64,000 bases of DNA from an uncultured Eubacteriales bacterium (GCA_900553025.1 USBT01000002.1:1-64000); one strand, 5' to 3'. Numbered from the stretch's first letter, positions 34,946-45,274 are shown. The notes: generated by a model from the letters alone, not told the origin. Made by a program: numbers and translations.

Positions 34946-37438
34946 ATGTTAGTTTCTTGGAAATGGCTTCATGACTACATCAGTGTAGATGAAGATATAG
35001 TAGAATATTGCAACAAAATGATTATGAGCGGCTCAAACCTCGAAACCTGCAAGAAAGTAGGCGACGGCATTGATGGCGTTTTAGTTGGAAAAATAGAGAA
35101 AATCGAGAAGCATCCTAACGCTGATAAACTGGTAATTTGTCAGATAGACTTAGGCTGCAAGAGCGATGCTGGAGATTCAGAGTTAACTCAGATTGTTACT
35201 GGTGCAGAAAATGTTTTTGAGGGTGCGATTGTTCCGGTAGCTGTTTCGGGCAGCAAAATACCAGGACCTCTTCACGGTGCGCCTGAATCAGAGGGTGGAA
35301 TCGAGATTAAATCCGGAGAGCTCAGAGGTGTTTTGTCGGACGGAATGCTCTGTTCGGCTACAGAGCTTGGGTTTGACGATAAAGTTGCACCTATGGCTAG
35401 CAAAGATGGTATCTGGATTTTGGGAGATGAGTTTGAAGATAAGCTCGGCTCCAATCTCGTCGATGCTCTTGACATTGAGGATTACACGATTGACTTTGAA
35501 ATTACGCCGAACAGACCCGACTGCCTTTCAATGCTAGGAATGGCAAGAGAAACCAAGGCTACTTTTGGCAAAGAGCTTCACATGCCAGATACAAATTTAA
35601 AGATGGCGGACTCTGATGCCAAGCCAGAAGATTTTGTATCGGTAGAGGTTAAGTCGGATGATTGCCGAAGATATACGGCGAGGGTAATCCAAAATGTTAA
35701 AATGGGGCAGTCCCCATGGTGGATGCAGCAGAGATTGATGGCCGCAGGTATGAGACCTATAAACGTTATTGTTGATATTACGAATTTTGTAATGCTAGAA
35801 TATGGGCAGCCGTTACATGCATTTGATGTTAGGAGCATCAAGGGAGGCAAAATAATAGTTGAGCATGCAGAAAACAATGAGGTTTTCGTTACTCTGGATG
35901 GCAAAGAGAGAAAGCTTGACAGCAGCATGCTCATGATAAAGGATGCCGAGAAATCAATTGCCATAGCAGGTGTTATGGGTGGCATGAACTCAGAAATAGA
36001 AGCTGACACCAATACTGTAATACTGGAATCAGCATGCTTTGATGCTGATAATGTCAGGGCTACTTCTAAAAAACTCGGATTAAGGACGGAAGCATCCAGC
36101 AGATATGAGAAGGGTGTCGATCCGAACCTTGCAATAACGGCAGCGAATAGATTTTGCCATCTTGTAGAAAAGTTAGGTGTAGGTAATGTTGTGGACGGTA
36201 GTGTCGATGTCTACAGAGTGCCGAAGGTTTCAAAGCCAGTTAATGTGAGAGCAGCTAGAATCAACAAAGTACTTGGAACCAAGATTACTGCTGGTGAGAT
36301 GATAGAAATATTTGATTCTCTTGAATGTGAGTCTAAGATCATAGAGGGCAAGGCTGAGGAACTGGATGCGGTTATCTGCGTCTATCCGCCAACTGTTAGA
36401 CAGGATCTAGAGGCTGAGGTTGATTTTGTCGAAGAAGTTGCTAGGATTTACGGTTATGATAATTTGCCTATGGAAATTCCGAAAAGTAATACAATGCCTA
36501 AGGTTACAGAAAGCTGGAAACTCAGAAAGATGGCTAGAAATACCCTGACAGCTATTGGTATGAATGAGATTCAGACTATTTCATTTGGCAGCCCATCTGA
36601 TCTTGATAAAGTTAATATTGATGAAGATGGTATTGAGAGAGCCTTTGTTAAAATCATAAACCCACTCGGAGAAGATACCTCAATTCTGAGAACTATTTTG
36701 TTGCCAGATATGATGCAGGTTCTTTCACTAAATTATTCAAGGTCAATTGATAGCGTGCAGGCATTTGAAATTGGCACGACATTCCTTAAGAACTTTATTG
36801 AAGAGGGAGGACTGCCTTATGAGGACTTCAATATTTGTCTAGGAAGCTATGGTGAGGACGAGGACTTCTTCAAAATGAAATCGAGGGTTGAGACTCTACT
36901 ATTTGAACTTGGCATCAAGGACCCAATTTTTGAAGCTGAATCTGAGTATGCTCCTTATCATCCAGGTAGGTGTGCTAGAGTATCTGTGAAGTCTGAAAAT
37001 GGTGAGGAGGTTGAACTTGCAATAATGGGACAGGTTCATCCTAATGTTGCGGAAAATTACGGAATGGATGTAGAAGTTTATGCAGCAGAACTCATGATGG
37101 GTCCTATTGAAGAATTTTCAAATAGGGAAATCAAGTATAAGAAACCAGCGAAATTTCCTGGAACTTCAAGAGATATAGCGCTAACCGTTGATGAAAATAT
37201 AACAGCGGGTGAAATTATTAATGTCATAGAAGAGAATCCTGATGAGATCTTCAAGCACGCTGAAATTTTCGATATATATCGTGGTAAACAGGTGGACAAA
37301 AACAAGAAGAGTATTGCAATTAGGCTTTTCTATGGTCATGACGAGAAGACGCTCAAAGACGAGGAAGTGACTGAAGTCCACAGAACTATTTTGTCGAGGC
37401 TTGCTGACAAGCTGAATGCTTCACTGAGAGAGCAGTAG
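34946..37438 (+). CDS. pheT: Phenylalanine--tRNA ligase beta subunit
   Basis: 830-residue beta subunit. Domains in order: a tRNA-binding EMAP-like domain (about 40-155, with HPNADKLVICQID), B3/B4 editing domain, B5 domain, the class II-like core (about 490-690) and the C-terminal anticodon-binding FDX-ACB domain (KFPGTSRDIALTVDENI). Length is slightly above the usual 790-805. ATG 34946 follows GAGG with 5 bp spacing. zapA begins 18 bp downstream, a gene order conserved in Firmicutes. Confidence 0.97.
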   Translation: MLVSWKWLHDYISVDEDIVEYCNKMIMSGSNLETCKKVGDGIDGVLVGKIEKIEKHPNADKLVICQIDLGCKSDAGDSELTQIVTGAENVFEGAIVPVAVSGSKIPGPLHGAPESEGGIEIKSGELRGVLSDGMLCSATELGFDDKVAPMASKDGIWILGDEFEDKLGSNLVDALDIEDYTIDFEITPNRPDCLSMLGMARETKATFGKELHMPDTNLKMADSDAKPEDFVSVEVKSDDCRRYTARVIQNVKMGQSPWWMQQRLMAAGMRPINVIVDITNFVMLEYGQPLHAFDVRSIKGGKIIVEHAENNEVFVTLDGKERKLDSSMLMIKDAEKSIAIAGVMGGMNSEIEADTNTVILESACFDADNVRATSKKLGLRTEASSRYEKGVDPNLAITAANRFCHLVEKLGVGNVVDGSVDVYRVPKVSKPVNVRAARINKVLGTKITAGEMIEIFDSLECESKIIEGKAEELDAVICVYPPTVRQDLEAEVDFVEEVARIYGYDNLPMEIPKSNTMPKVTESWKLRKMARNTLTAIGMNEIQTISFGSPSDLDKVNIDEDGIERAFVKIINPLGEDTSILRTILLPDMMQVLSLNYSRSIDSVQAFEIGTTFLKNFIEEGGLPYEDFNICLGSYGEDEDFFKMKSRVETLLFELGIKDPIFEAESEYAPYHPGRCARVSVKSENGEEVELAIMGQVHPNVAENYGMDVEVYAAELMMGPIEEFSNREIKYKKPAKFPGTSRDIALTVDENITAGEIINVIEENPDEIFKHAEIFDIYRGKQVDKNKKSIAIRLFYGHDEKTLKDEEVTEVHRTILSRLADKLNASLREQ

Positions 37439-37456
37439 TTAATAAAAGGAGGTCCT

Positions 37457-37915
37457 ATGGAGACTAATAGGGTTACTGTTAAGATTTATGGTCAGGAATA
37501 TACGATTGCTGACACCAAGTCAGAGGATGAAATCAAGGAGCTTGCGGCATATGTAGATGGCAAGATGAGGAAGCTCGCGGGTGCTGCTGGTGATATGTCT
37601 GTCGGCAGTGTGGCAGTTCTTACAGCGCTTGTAATTGCAGATGAGATGTCCAAGGCTAAGGAGGAAAAGGAGATAGCCGAAAAGGCAAAGGAGCAATCCG
37701 AGAGCGATGCAAAATACTATCTTAAGATGTGGGATGATTCCAAGCAGTCGTTCCGAAAATACAAGGATAGTGTCAGCCAGATGCACGACAAAACAAAAGA
37801 GGACGATGAGGCGCTTGAAGAGTTAAAACAGAAATGCAAGGAGTACGAAAGCACTTGCTTTGATTTGCAGATGGAGAATATTCAGTTGAAGAGCAAGTTA
37901 GAGAAAATGCAATGA
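37457..37915 (+). CDS. zapA: Cell division protein ZapA
   Basis: 152-residue FtsZ-ring-associated protein. The N-terminal globular domain (VTVKIYGQEYTIADTKSEDEIKELAAYVDGKM) matches ZapA, which bundles FtsZ filaments. The C-terminal two thirds is Lys/Glu-rich and predicted to be a long coiled coil, longer than the roughly 85-110-residue ZapA of model species. AAAGGAGG precedes the ATG. Its stop overlaps the mutS2 start as ATGA. Confidence 0.9.
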   Translation: METNRVTVKIYGQEYTIADTKSEDEIKELAAYVDGKMRKLAGAAGDMSVGSVAVLTALVIADEMSKAKEEKEIAEKAKEQSESDAKYYLKMWDDSKQSFRKYKDSVSQMHDKTKEDDEALEELKQKCKEYESTCFDLQMENIQLKSKLEKMQ

Positions 37916-40323
37916 ATTTAAAGGCACTTAAGGTTTTAGAGTACAGCAAAATAAAAGAGATGTGGTCAGAGGAAGCTGTATCATCCATGGTTAAGGAAAA
38001 AATCATGGGTATGGAGCCTTATTTGGATGCCTATATTATCAAAGATGAATTGAGGTCAACGACTGAGGGCGTTGACCTTATTGTCAATAAGGGACCTTTG
38101 CCCATCTACAGCATTTATGATGTGAGCAGGGATATTACGCTTGTCAAGAAGGGCGGTGTTTTGTCTATGAGAAGTCTGCTATCAATATCATATAATCTTA
38201 AGACCTGCGGTAGAGTCAGAACATTCTTAAAGGGTGAACTACCCGATATTCATGGGCTAATCGCAATGTCTGAGGTTCTCGATCCAGTCTTAAATCTTTC
38301 AGAAGAAATCGACAGATGCATCCTGTCAGAAGATGAGATGGCAGATTCAGCTTCAAGGGAGCTTGCTAGAATAAGACGAGAGATAATAAGGACGGGAGAG
38401 GAGATAAAATATAAGCTGGAAAAAATGGCAACCTCTGAAGCAAGTCGCTCTGTATTGCAAGAGGGAATTGTAACCATGAGGGATGGACGCTATGTTTTAC
38501 CAGTAAAATTGGAGCAGGCATATAGGGTTCCAGGAATCGTGCACGATAGATCCAAGGGTGGCAAAACTCTATTTATAGAGCCGCAGGTCATTGTAAATCT
38601 AAATAATGAATTGAAAAATTTGCAGCTAGCAGAAGAAGCCGAGATAGCTAGAATTTTACAGGAATTATCGGCTACTGTCGCTTCTTATGACAAGATAATT
38701 TCAAACAATCAGAAAATCCTCATAGACATGGATTATATAATGTCGAAATCGAAATTATCCATAAATATGGAAGCTTCTGAGGCAGAACTTGTCGACGATA
38801 AGATTATATCAATAATTGCTGGGAGACACCCACTTCTAAATGAGAAAAATGTAGTCCCAATAACCGTATCTATCGGCGAAAACTATAATACGCTCATAAT
38901 CACAGGACCTAACACGGGCGGAAAGACTGTCAGCTTAAAGACAGTTGGATTATTTGCACTTATGACACAGACGGGGCTTCATATTCCAGCTGAATACGGG
39001 AGCAAGCTTCATGTATTTTCAAATATATTCGCTGACATTGGAGATGAGCAGAGCATAGAGCAGAGCCTTTCGACATTTTCTTCGCACATGAAAAACATAG
39101 TTGAAATTGTTGAAACTGCAGATGATGATTCACTTGTGTTGCTGGATGAGCTAGGCGCTGGGACAGATCCTACCGAGGGTGCAGCGCTTGCAATTTCAAT
39201 AATAGAAAAATTGCGGAACGCAGAGGCTCTTGTGCTTGCAACTACGCATTACAGCGAGATTAAGAAATACGCGATTGCCACAAAGGGCGTAGAAAATGCC
39301 TCGATGGAGTTTGACGTGGATACACTTAGTCCGACATATAGGCTCATAACAGGAATTCCAGGAAAATCGAAGGCCTTTGAGATAAGCAAGAAGTTGGGAC
39401 TTTCTGGCGATGTCATAGATAGGGCAGAAGAACTCGTAAATACGGATGATATCAAGTTTGAAGATCTATTAGGCAACCTCGAAGAATCGAGGAAACAAGC
39501 TGAGGACGAAAGAGATGAAGCCATAATGATAAACTTGGCTATGAAGAAAAAGCAGTCTAAGATTGATCAAAGTATGGCTCGAATTGAAGATGAACGAAGG
39601 CGGATCCTAGAAGATGCAAAACGGGAAGCTAGAGATATCTTAAACGATGCGAGAAAAACATCAAAATCCGTTCAAAAGGAGCTAAACAAGCTATCGCTAA
39701 ATCAGAGCCTTGGAGAGCGGAACAAAATAATCCAGGAGGGTAGACGCCAGATAGGTGTGGCTGAAAAAGCCCTTAAAGCACCTCTTGTAAGGAAGGTGAA
39801 TGCTGAGCCAGTTTCTGCAGATCAGCTGGAGGAAGGTATGAGGGTTAAACTTCTAACCATGGATCAAAATGGCACGATTATTGCTCTCCCAGATGGTAAA
39901 GAGGAGCTTCTAGTTCAGGTAGGTGCAATTAAGGTTAAGGCTAAGTTATCAGATATTGCTATAATTGTAGATGGCAGCGAACCGAAGTCAAAGTCGAACC
40001 AAAGAATGCCGCGGAGTACGCAGAGTGTGAGGTCATCAAAAGTTTCTTTGTATACCTCAAAGGCTATGCAGGTAAGTCCCAAGCTTGACGTTAGAGGCTT
40101 GAACCTTGAGGAGGCTATTATGAGAGTTGAGAAATACATTGATGATGCGTTCATCGCAGGTCTTGACAAAACAACAGTCGTACACGGACGGGGTGAAGGT
40201 GTTTTGCGCGATGGAATACGGCGTAGACTAAGGAGCAATAAACATGTTGCCTCACTTGAGAAACCCGCATATAATGAGGGTGGCGAAGGAGCTACAATTG
40301 TGGTAATAAAGAAGAATGGATAA
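37912..40323 (+). CDS. mutS2: Endonuclease/ribosome-rescue factor MutS2
   Basis: 803-residue MutS2. It lacks the mismatch-recognition domains of MutS and has a lever/clamp region, an ABC-type ATPase with ITGPNTGGKT (330-339) and LVLLDELGAGTDPTEGAAL, a coiled coil, and a C-terminal Smr domain (LDVRG at 725-729; HGRGEGVLRDGI). In Bacillus this protein splits collided ribosomes; in other species it suppresses recombination. The 4-bp ATGA overlap with zapA implies coupled translation. Confidence 0.96.
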   Translation: MNLKALKVLEYSKIKEMWSEEAVSSMVKEKIMGMEPYLDAYIIKDELRSTTEGVDLIVNKGPLPIYSIYDVSRDITLVKKGGVLSMRSLLSISYNLKTCGRVRTFLKGELPDIHGLIAMSEVLDPVLNLSEEIDRCILSEDEMADSASRELARIRREIIRTGEEIKYKLEKMATSEASRSVLQEGIVTMRDGRYVLPVKLEQAYRVPGIVHDRSKGGKTLFIEPQVIVNLNNELKNLQLAEEAEIARILQELSATVASYDKIISNNQKILIDMDYIMSKSKLSINMEASEAELVDDKIISIIAGRHPLLNEKNVVPITVSIGENYNTLIITGPNTGGKTVSLKTVGLFALMTQTGLHIPAEYGSKLHVFSNIFADIGDEQSIEQSLSTFSSHMKNIVEIVETADDDSLVLLDELGAGTDPTEGAALAISIIEKLRNAEALVLATTHYSEIKKYAIATKGVENASMEFDVDTLSPTYRLITGIPGKSKAFEISKKLGLSGDVIDRAEELVNTDDIKFEDLLGNLEESRKQAEDERDEAIMINLAMKKKQSKIDQSMARIEDERRRILEDAKREARDILNDARKTSKSVQKELNKLSLNQSLGERNKIIQEGRRQIGVAEKALKAPLVRKVNAEPVSADQLEEGMRVKLLTMDQNGTIIALPDGKEELLVQVGAIKVKAKLSDIAIIVDGSEPKSKSNQRMPRSTQSVRSSKVSLYTSKAMQVSPKLDVRGLNLEEAIMRVEKYIDDAFIAGLDKTTVVHGRGEGVLRDGIRRRLRSNKHVASLEKPAYNEGGEGATIVVIKKNG

Positions 40324-40389
40324 AATTCTGGAATGATAATGAATTACTAGATATAACTATATCAGAATGTAAGAATATAAGGAGTAGAT

Positions 40390-42096
40390 ATGATAAATTA
40401 TAGAGAAGAGATAGCGAAAATATTGGACGAAATTATTGAAGGACTATCTAAGGAAGAAATTTTTGAAATGCTTGAGGTACCTGCTAATGAGGAAATGGGT
40501 GATTTTGCGCTCCCGTGTTTCAAGCTAGCAAAAGTTATGAGGAAGGCACCACCGCTAATTGCAAAAGGTATAGCTGAAAAACTCTCAGAGCACAAAATGT
40601 TCGAAAAGGTTGAGCAGGTGAATGCATATGTGAATATGTTCCTCTCAAAGGAGGATCTGCTTTCTCACGTAGTTGGTGAGATTATCGAAGCTGGGGCGGA
40701 TTTTGCGAATTCTGACGAGGGGAATGGAAAAACTGTAATCGTCGAGTTTTCATCACCAAATATCGCAAAGCCTTTCCACATCGGGCACATCAGATCAACC
40801 GTTATTGGTAATTCAATCAACCTCATATACAAAGCACTTGGCTATGATGTTGTAAGAATCAATCACCTCGGCGACTACGGCACGCAGTTCGGGAAGATGA
40901 TAGTTGCATATAGGCACTGGGGAAATGAAGAAGAGGTTAAGGCGCAGCCTATTCAGACTTTACTTCATTACTATACAAAGTTCCACGAAGAAGCTGAGAA
41001 TGATCCTAGCCTTGATGATGAAGCTCGTGCAACATTTACAAAGCTTGAGCATGGCGAGGAAGAGGAAGTTAAACTTTGGCAGTGGTTCAGGGATGAGTCT
41101 TTGAAGGAATTTAACAGAGTTTACAATATGCTAGGAATTGAGTTTGACTCGTACAAGGGAGAGAGCTTCTACTCCGACAAAATGCCTAGATTTGTTGAGA
41201 TGCTTAAGGACAAGGGGCTCTTGGAGGAATCTCAGGGAGCAAATATAGTAAATCTTGAGGACAAGGGTCTTGGTGTTGCACTTATAACAAAAAGTGACGG
41301 ATCTACGCTTTATATTACTCGTGACATAGCTGCTGCTGTATATAGGAAAGAAACCTATGATTTCTACAAAAATATCTACGTTGTGGCATCTCAGCAGAAT
41401 CTGCACTTCCAGCAGTGGATTCAAATCATTGAAATGCTTGGATACGAGTGGGCAAGGAGCTGTGTTCATGTTCCATTTGGTCTTGTGAGCCTAGAGGACG
41501 GTACGATGTCAACCCGTGAAGGCAGGGTAGTATTCCTCGAGGATGTTTTGAATAAGTCAATCGAGAAGACTAAGGAAATAATAATGGAGAAAAATCCAGA
41601 AGGACTAGATATCGACAAGATTGCCAAGTATGTCGGAATCGGTGCAGTAATCTTCCAGGAACTTTCAAATAATAGGATTAAGGATTATGTTTTCAGCTGG
41701 GATAAGGTGCTCAATTTCGACGGCGAAACGGGTCCTTATGTTCAGTATACCCACGCAAGAGCATGCTCGCTTTTGAGGAGAGGCGAAGTGGGGAATGAAT
41801 ATTTTGTTGACGTGGATTATAGCAAGCTGACGGGCGATGCTGCTTTCAGACTTGCTAAGCTCCTCTATCAATTCCCTGATATCGTCAAGGATGCCGGTGC
41901 AAAATATGAGCCTTCGATTGTAACACGACACATTGTGAATATCGCCCAAGCATTCAACAGATTCTACCATGATGAGCATATTTTGGTGGATGACGAGGCT
42001 GAGAAAAAGGCTAAGCTTGCACTTGTTTATGCAACAAAAGAGTCAATTGCCAAGGGTCTTTCACTTCTAGGCATTGTTGCGCCTGAGAAGATGTAG
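40390..42096 (+). CDS. argS: Arginine--tRNA ligase
   Basis: 568-residue class I synthetase. An N-terminal Add-1 tRNA D-loop-binding domain (1-85) precedes the catalytic core with HIGH at 130-133 (NIAKPFHIGHIRST). The KMSKS-equivalent is TMSTREGRVV, the usual Lys-lacking form of many ArgRS. The DALR anticodon-binding domain is C-terminal. ATAAGGAG precedes the ATG. No T-box was found in the 66-bp spacer. Confidence 0.97.
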   Translation: MINYREEIAKILDEIIEGLSKEEIFEMLEVPANEEMGDFALPCFKLAKVMRKAPPLIAKGIAEKLSEHKMFEKVEQVNAYVNMFLSKEDLLSHVVGEIIEAGADFANSDEGNGKTVIVEFSSPNIAKPFHIGHIRSTVIGNSINLIYKALGYDVVRINHLGDYGTQFGKMIVAYRHWGNEEEVKAQPIQTLLHYYTKFHEEAENDPSLDDEARATFTKLEHGEEEEVKLWQWFRDESLKEFNRVYNMLGIEFDSYKGESFYSDKMPRFVEMLKDKGLLEESQGANIVNLEDKGLGVALITKSDGSTLYITRDIAAAVYRKETYDFYKNIYVVASQQNLHFQQWIQIIEMLGYEWARSCVHVPFGLVSLEDGTMSTREGRVVFLEDVLNKSIEKTKEIIMEKNPEGLDIDKIAKYVGIGAVIFQELSNNRIKDYVFSWDKVLNFDGETGPYVQYTHARACSLLRRGEVGNEYFVDVDYSKLTGDAAFRLAKLLYQFPDIVKDAGAKYEPSIVTRHIVNIAQAFNRFYHDEHILVDDEAEKKAKLALVYATKESIAKGLSLLGIVAPEKM

Positions 42097-42104
42097 GTGG
42101 TTGC

Positions 42105-42977
42105 ATGAGGTATGAAGGCAGTATTTATAGACCGCCGAGCGAGGCTTATAGCCTGCTGATTCAGGTGACTATAGGTTGTTCGCATAATACATGTACTTTC
42201 TGCACGATGTTCAAGGATAAGAAGTTCAGAGTAAGGCCGATTAAAGAAGTGCTTGAGGACCTTGAAATGGCAAGGCGAACATATCCTGTAGTCGAAAAAA
42301 TATTTTTATGCGATGGTGATGCTCTCTGTCTTTCGAACGAAAAATTAATGCAGATTCTCACGAGAATTTCGGAGCTTTTTCCAGAGTGCAAAAGGGTTTC
42401 TGTATATGGAACAGCAAGAGATATAAATCGCAAATCGGATGCGGAGCTAATGGAGCTTCTTGATGCGGGCATAGAAATGATTTACATGGGTGCGGAATCG
42501 GGTAGCCAGAAGGTTCTCGACAATATACACAAAGATGTTACCGTACAGGAGCAGATTGACGCGGTAAAGAAGGCTGAGGGAGTTGGGATCAAGATGTCGG
42601 TAACATTCATTTCGGGCCTTGCAGGTCTTGAGGGATGGGAGGACCATGCGATTGCAACAGGTAAAATGATAACGGAGATGAACGCATCTTATGCCAGTCT
42701 TTTGACACTCATGCTTGACCCTGCCGCCCCTATTATGAAGGACATCGAGTCAGGAGAAATGACGCTTTTGACTCCAGAACAGGTTGTCGGTGAGACCTAT
42801 CTTTTGTTAGAAAATGCAATGCCTAAGAAGTCTTGTGTTTTCAGGTCGAATCACGCGTCAAATTATATTTCTCTCAGGGGTAATCTTCCAGAAGACAGAC
42901 AGAGGATGCTCGCCCAGCTTAAGGTTGCGATGGAAAACACGGGTCTTTTAAAGGATGAGAGATTTAGAATGCTGTAG
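42105..42977 (+). CDS. Radical SAM protein of unknown function
   Basis: 290-residue radical SAM enzyme. The cluster-binding cysteines are C25, C30 and C33 in GCSHNTCTFCTMF, a CX4CX2C spacing seen in a widespread HemN/Elp3-like group of uncharacterised proteins. YMGAESGSQKVLDNIHKDVT fits the SAM-binding region, and the C-terminal part (RSNHASNYISLRGNLPEDR) is conserved in that group. The start is 8 bp after argS, so it is probably cotranscribed. Substrate unknown. Confidence 0.85.
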   Translation: MRYEGSIYRPPSEAYSLLIQVTIGCSHNTCTFCTMFKDKKFRVRPIKEVLEDLEMARRTYPVVEKIFLCDGDALCLSNEKLMQILTRISELFPECKRVSVYGTARDINRKSDAELMELLDAGIEMIYMGAESGSQKVLDNIHKDVTVQEQIDAVKKAEGVGIKMSVTFISGLAGLEGWEDHAIATGKMITEMNASYASLLTLMLDPAAPIMKDIESGEMTLLTPEQVVGETYLLLENAMPKKSCVFRSNHASNYISLRGNLPEDRQRMLAQLKVAMENTGLLKDERFRML

Positions 42978-43123
42978 CGGAATTTAAGTCTTGTGTCGAC
43001 ATAGTATTGGTTGATATAGCAGGAGTAGATTACTGCGAATATGTGGACCATCGTTTCGAGTTACCGAGATAATAAGCTTGCAGTTAAAGATAAGAGTTAA
43101 GTAGAATAGTTAAGGAGAATAGC

Positions 43124-44233
43124 TTGAGTAATAAAAAGCAAAGCATGAAATTAGGGAATCATATAAACGACAGAATAGGTGAATTTCTTGTAGGTCATTT
43201 AGATAGTTATATTTTTGATGAGCTTTCGGATGATTTTCTAAAGAAAAACGGGTTTTTTGAGATTCTTTCAGGAGTGCCTGTGCCTGTTCGCAAAGATGAT
43301 ATGGTCAATCTTTCAATCAAGAAAATTTGCATAAATATGGCATTTGTAATAGGATGTGACGCAAATTTTAGATATAGAGATAATTATATTGAATTTATCA
43401 AATTGAATTACGGATTGGATTTTGGGATGTATCTCGTCCAAGAGGGCGTTGATGTGGCGGAAAAAAATGATTTTGATTATGCATGCATAATGTTCAGAGC
43501 TGCCTTCCTGATAAATCCAGAAAACGTGGATGCGATATATTGCTATGGCAGGGCTTGTGCCGATGCTTATCAAAAGGGCGGAAGTGAGGCATTCGTTGGT
43601 GCATTTAAGGCTGAGGCTATTGAGGCATTTGAGAAAACAACGCTCAAAAGACCAGATTTTAAGGAGGGCTTTTACTACCTAGGCTATGCCTACATGAATT
43701 TGGGACTATACATCAAGGCGAAATTAACTTTTGAAGAATTTAAAACACTCGCTGAGAAGGAACTCGCCGAGCTAAGCAATTCAGATGAGCCGGATGCTGA
43801 AACGAAAGAGGATCTCATGTCTGTCATAAAGGAGGCTGAGGATTGGATTTCTCAGCTCGAGGAGCCTGTTAAAATCGAGGAAGGCTATAATATGGTGATG
43901 TCTGGTAGATACAGTGAGGGCATAGAAATTTTGTCGCAGTACACAGGCAGAGAGGAATACAAAACATTTTGGCCTATGTGGTACTATCTCGGTGTCGCAT
44001 ACAAAGAAATCGACATGCAGGATATGGCAGAGGCGGCATTCATCTCGGTGTTGAGGGTTTCTCCGTCCAACCTATATGCGATGGAGGAACTGGTGCATCT
44101 CTACAAAAGTCAGGGCAGAAGCGATATGGCTGAAAAGTATGAGAACAAAATAGCCATCGTGCAAGAAAATATTGAGAAGGACCGCTCTGATGCGAAAGAG
44201 ATGAAATCTCAAGATAAAAACACCTTGAGTTAA
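43124..44233 (+). CDS. Tetratricopeptide-repeat protein
   Basis: 369-residue soluble protein without signal peptide. At least three TPR-like units are visible (AEKNDFDYACIMFRAAFLINPENVDA; ALKRP-type stretch near 175; WYYLGVAYKEIDMQDMAEAAFISVLRVSPSN). The N-terminal 100 residues match nothing I recognise. Start is TTG 43124, chosen because AAGGAG lies at 43112-43117. It stands between the radical SAM gene and gmk on the same strand. A scaffold or chaperone role is possible but not shown. Confidence 0.75.
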   Translation: MSNKKQSMKLGNHINDRIGEFLVGHLDSYIFDELSDDFLKKNGFFEILSGVPVPVRKDDMVNLSIKKICINMAFVIGCDANFRYRDNYIEFIKLNYGLDFGMYLVQEGVDVAEKNDFDYACIMFRAAFLINPENVDAIYCYGRACADAYQKGGSEAFVGAFKAEAIEAFEKTTLKRPDFKEGFYYLGYAYMNLGLYIKAKLTFEEFKTLAEKELAELSNSDEPDAETKEDLMSVIKEAEDWISQLEEPVKIEEGYNMVMSGRYSEGIEILSQYTGREEYKTFWPMWYYLGVAYKEIDMQDMAEAAFISVLRVSPSNLYAMEELVHLYKSQGRSDMAEKYENKIAIVQENIEKDRSDAKEMKSQDKNTLS

Positions 44234-44358
44234 TATGCATGATGAATTGAACTACGGGAGGATTGTGAGTTTCACATAGGAGAGTGTTTCACCCGTGTAG
44301 ACAGATGTGTCGGATGTGAATTAACTCAGTATTGAATTTCCAAAATAGAGAGGTTATA

Positions 44359-44982
44359 ATGGAAGATATTTTAAGCAAAGGAAAACTTTTTGTCATTTCA
44401 GGGCCTTCGGGTGCAGGTAAGGGGACAATAATCAAAGAGTTGTTGTCACAAATTGAAGATGTTAAGTTGTCGGTTTCTGCGACAACCCGAAACCCTAGAC
44501 CTGGCGAAATAGATGGAGTGAACTACTATTTTGTTGAACTAGATAAGTTCCAGAAAATGATTGAGGCTGAAGAGTTTCTCGAATATGCGAGGGTGTATGA
44601 GAATTTTTACGGCACGCCTAAGGAGAAGGTGCTAAGACAGCTGGATGAGGGCTATGATGTGATTCTCGAAATCGATATTCAGGGAGCGATGAATGTAAAA
44701 AAAGCATTTCCTAAGGCTGTGTTTATTTTTATTTTGCCGCCTTCGATGACGGAGCTGCGCAGGAGGATTACTGGAAGGGGTTCTGAAACAAAAGAGGTAA
44801 TTGATCTCAGGATGAGCAAGGCTTTGGGTGAGCTTTCTTATATGGCACAGTACGACTACTGTGTTGTGAATGGGGAAGTTCAAGAAGCGGTAAACAGAGT
44901 GAAATCTATAATAGTCGCAGAGCACTCGAAGGTTTCTTCGGATATTGAGGCAATCTTGAATAGCTTTGAGAATGAAAATTAA
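44359..44982 (+). CDS. gmk: Guanylate kinase
   Basis: 207-residue GMP kinase converting GMP to GDP. P-loop GPSGAGKGT near residue 17, GMP-binding SATTRNPRPGEIDGVNYYFV and EIDIQGAMNVKKAF are conserved. ATG 44359 is preferred because AGAGAGG lies just upstream; the frame extends to TTG 44332 over that site. Its last 33 bp are duplicated immediately downstream. rpoZ follows, the usual order in Firmicutes. Confidence 0.96.
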   Translation: MEDILSKGKLFVISGPSGAGKGTIIKELLSQIEDVKLSVSATTRNPRPGEIDGVNYYFVELDKFQKMIEAEEFLEYARVYENFYGTPKEKVLRQLDEGYDVILEIDIQGAMNVKKAFPKAVFIFILPPSMTELRRRITGRGSETKEVIDLRMSKALGELSYMAQYDYCVVNGEVQEAVNRVKSIIVAEHSKVSSDIEAILNSFENEN

Positions 44983-45043
44983 GCAATTTTGAATAGCTTT
45001 AACAATGAAAATTAAACAATTATGAATAGTTATTGAAAAATCA
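44950..45043 (+). repeat. Tandem 33-bp duplication of the gmk 3' end
   Basis: The last 33 bp of gmk (44950-44982, encoding AILNSFENEN and stop) are repeated at 44983-45015 with a few substitutions, and a third decayed copy starts at 45016. Each of the first two copies ends in TAA. Confidence 0.8.
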
Positions 45044-45077
45044 CATGATTGTTAAGAGTTTTGAGGAGGAAGATTAA

Positions 45078-45266
45078 ATGTTATATCCATCTGTAAATCA
45101 GACAAGAGATAAGGTTGATAGCAGGTACACACTTGTGATTTTGGCTGCAAAAAGGGCTAGGGACATCGTTAATGGATATCCTGTTTTAACGCAAACTGAG
45201 AGCAATAAGCCAGTTACACTTGCAGCTGCGGAAATTGCCGAGGACATTATTACATACGAGAAGTAG
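45078..45266 (+). CDS. rpoZ: DNA-directed RNA polymerase omega subunit
   Basis: 62-residue omega subunit, which binds and stabilises the beta' subunit. YTLVILAAKRARDIVNG is the conserved helix, and VTLAAAEIAEDIITY matches the C-terminal part. Shine-Dalgarno is GAGGAGGAA. Position after gmk supports the call. Confidence 0.93.
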   Translation: MLYPSVNQTRDKVDSRYTLVILAAKRARDIVNGYPVLTQTESNKPVTLAAAEIAEDIITYEK

Positions 45267-45274
45267 GTCTTTTC

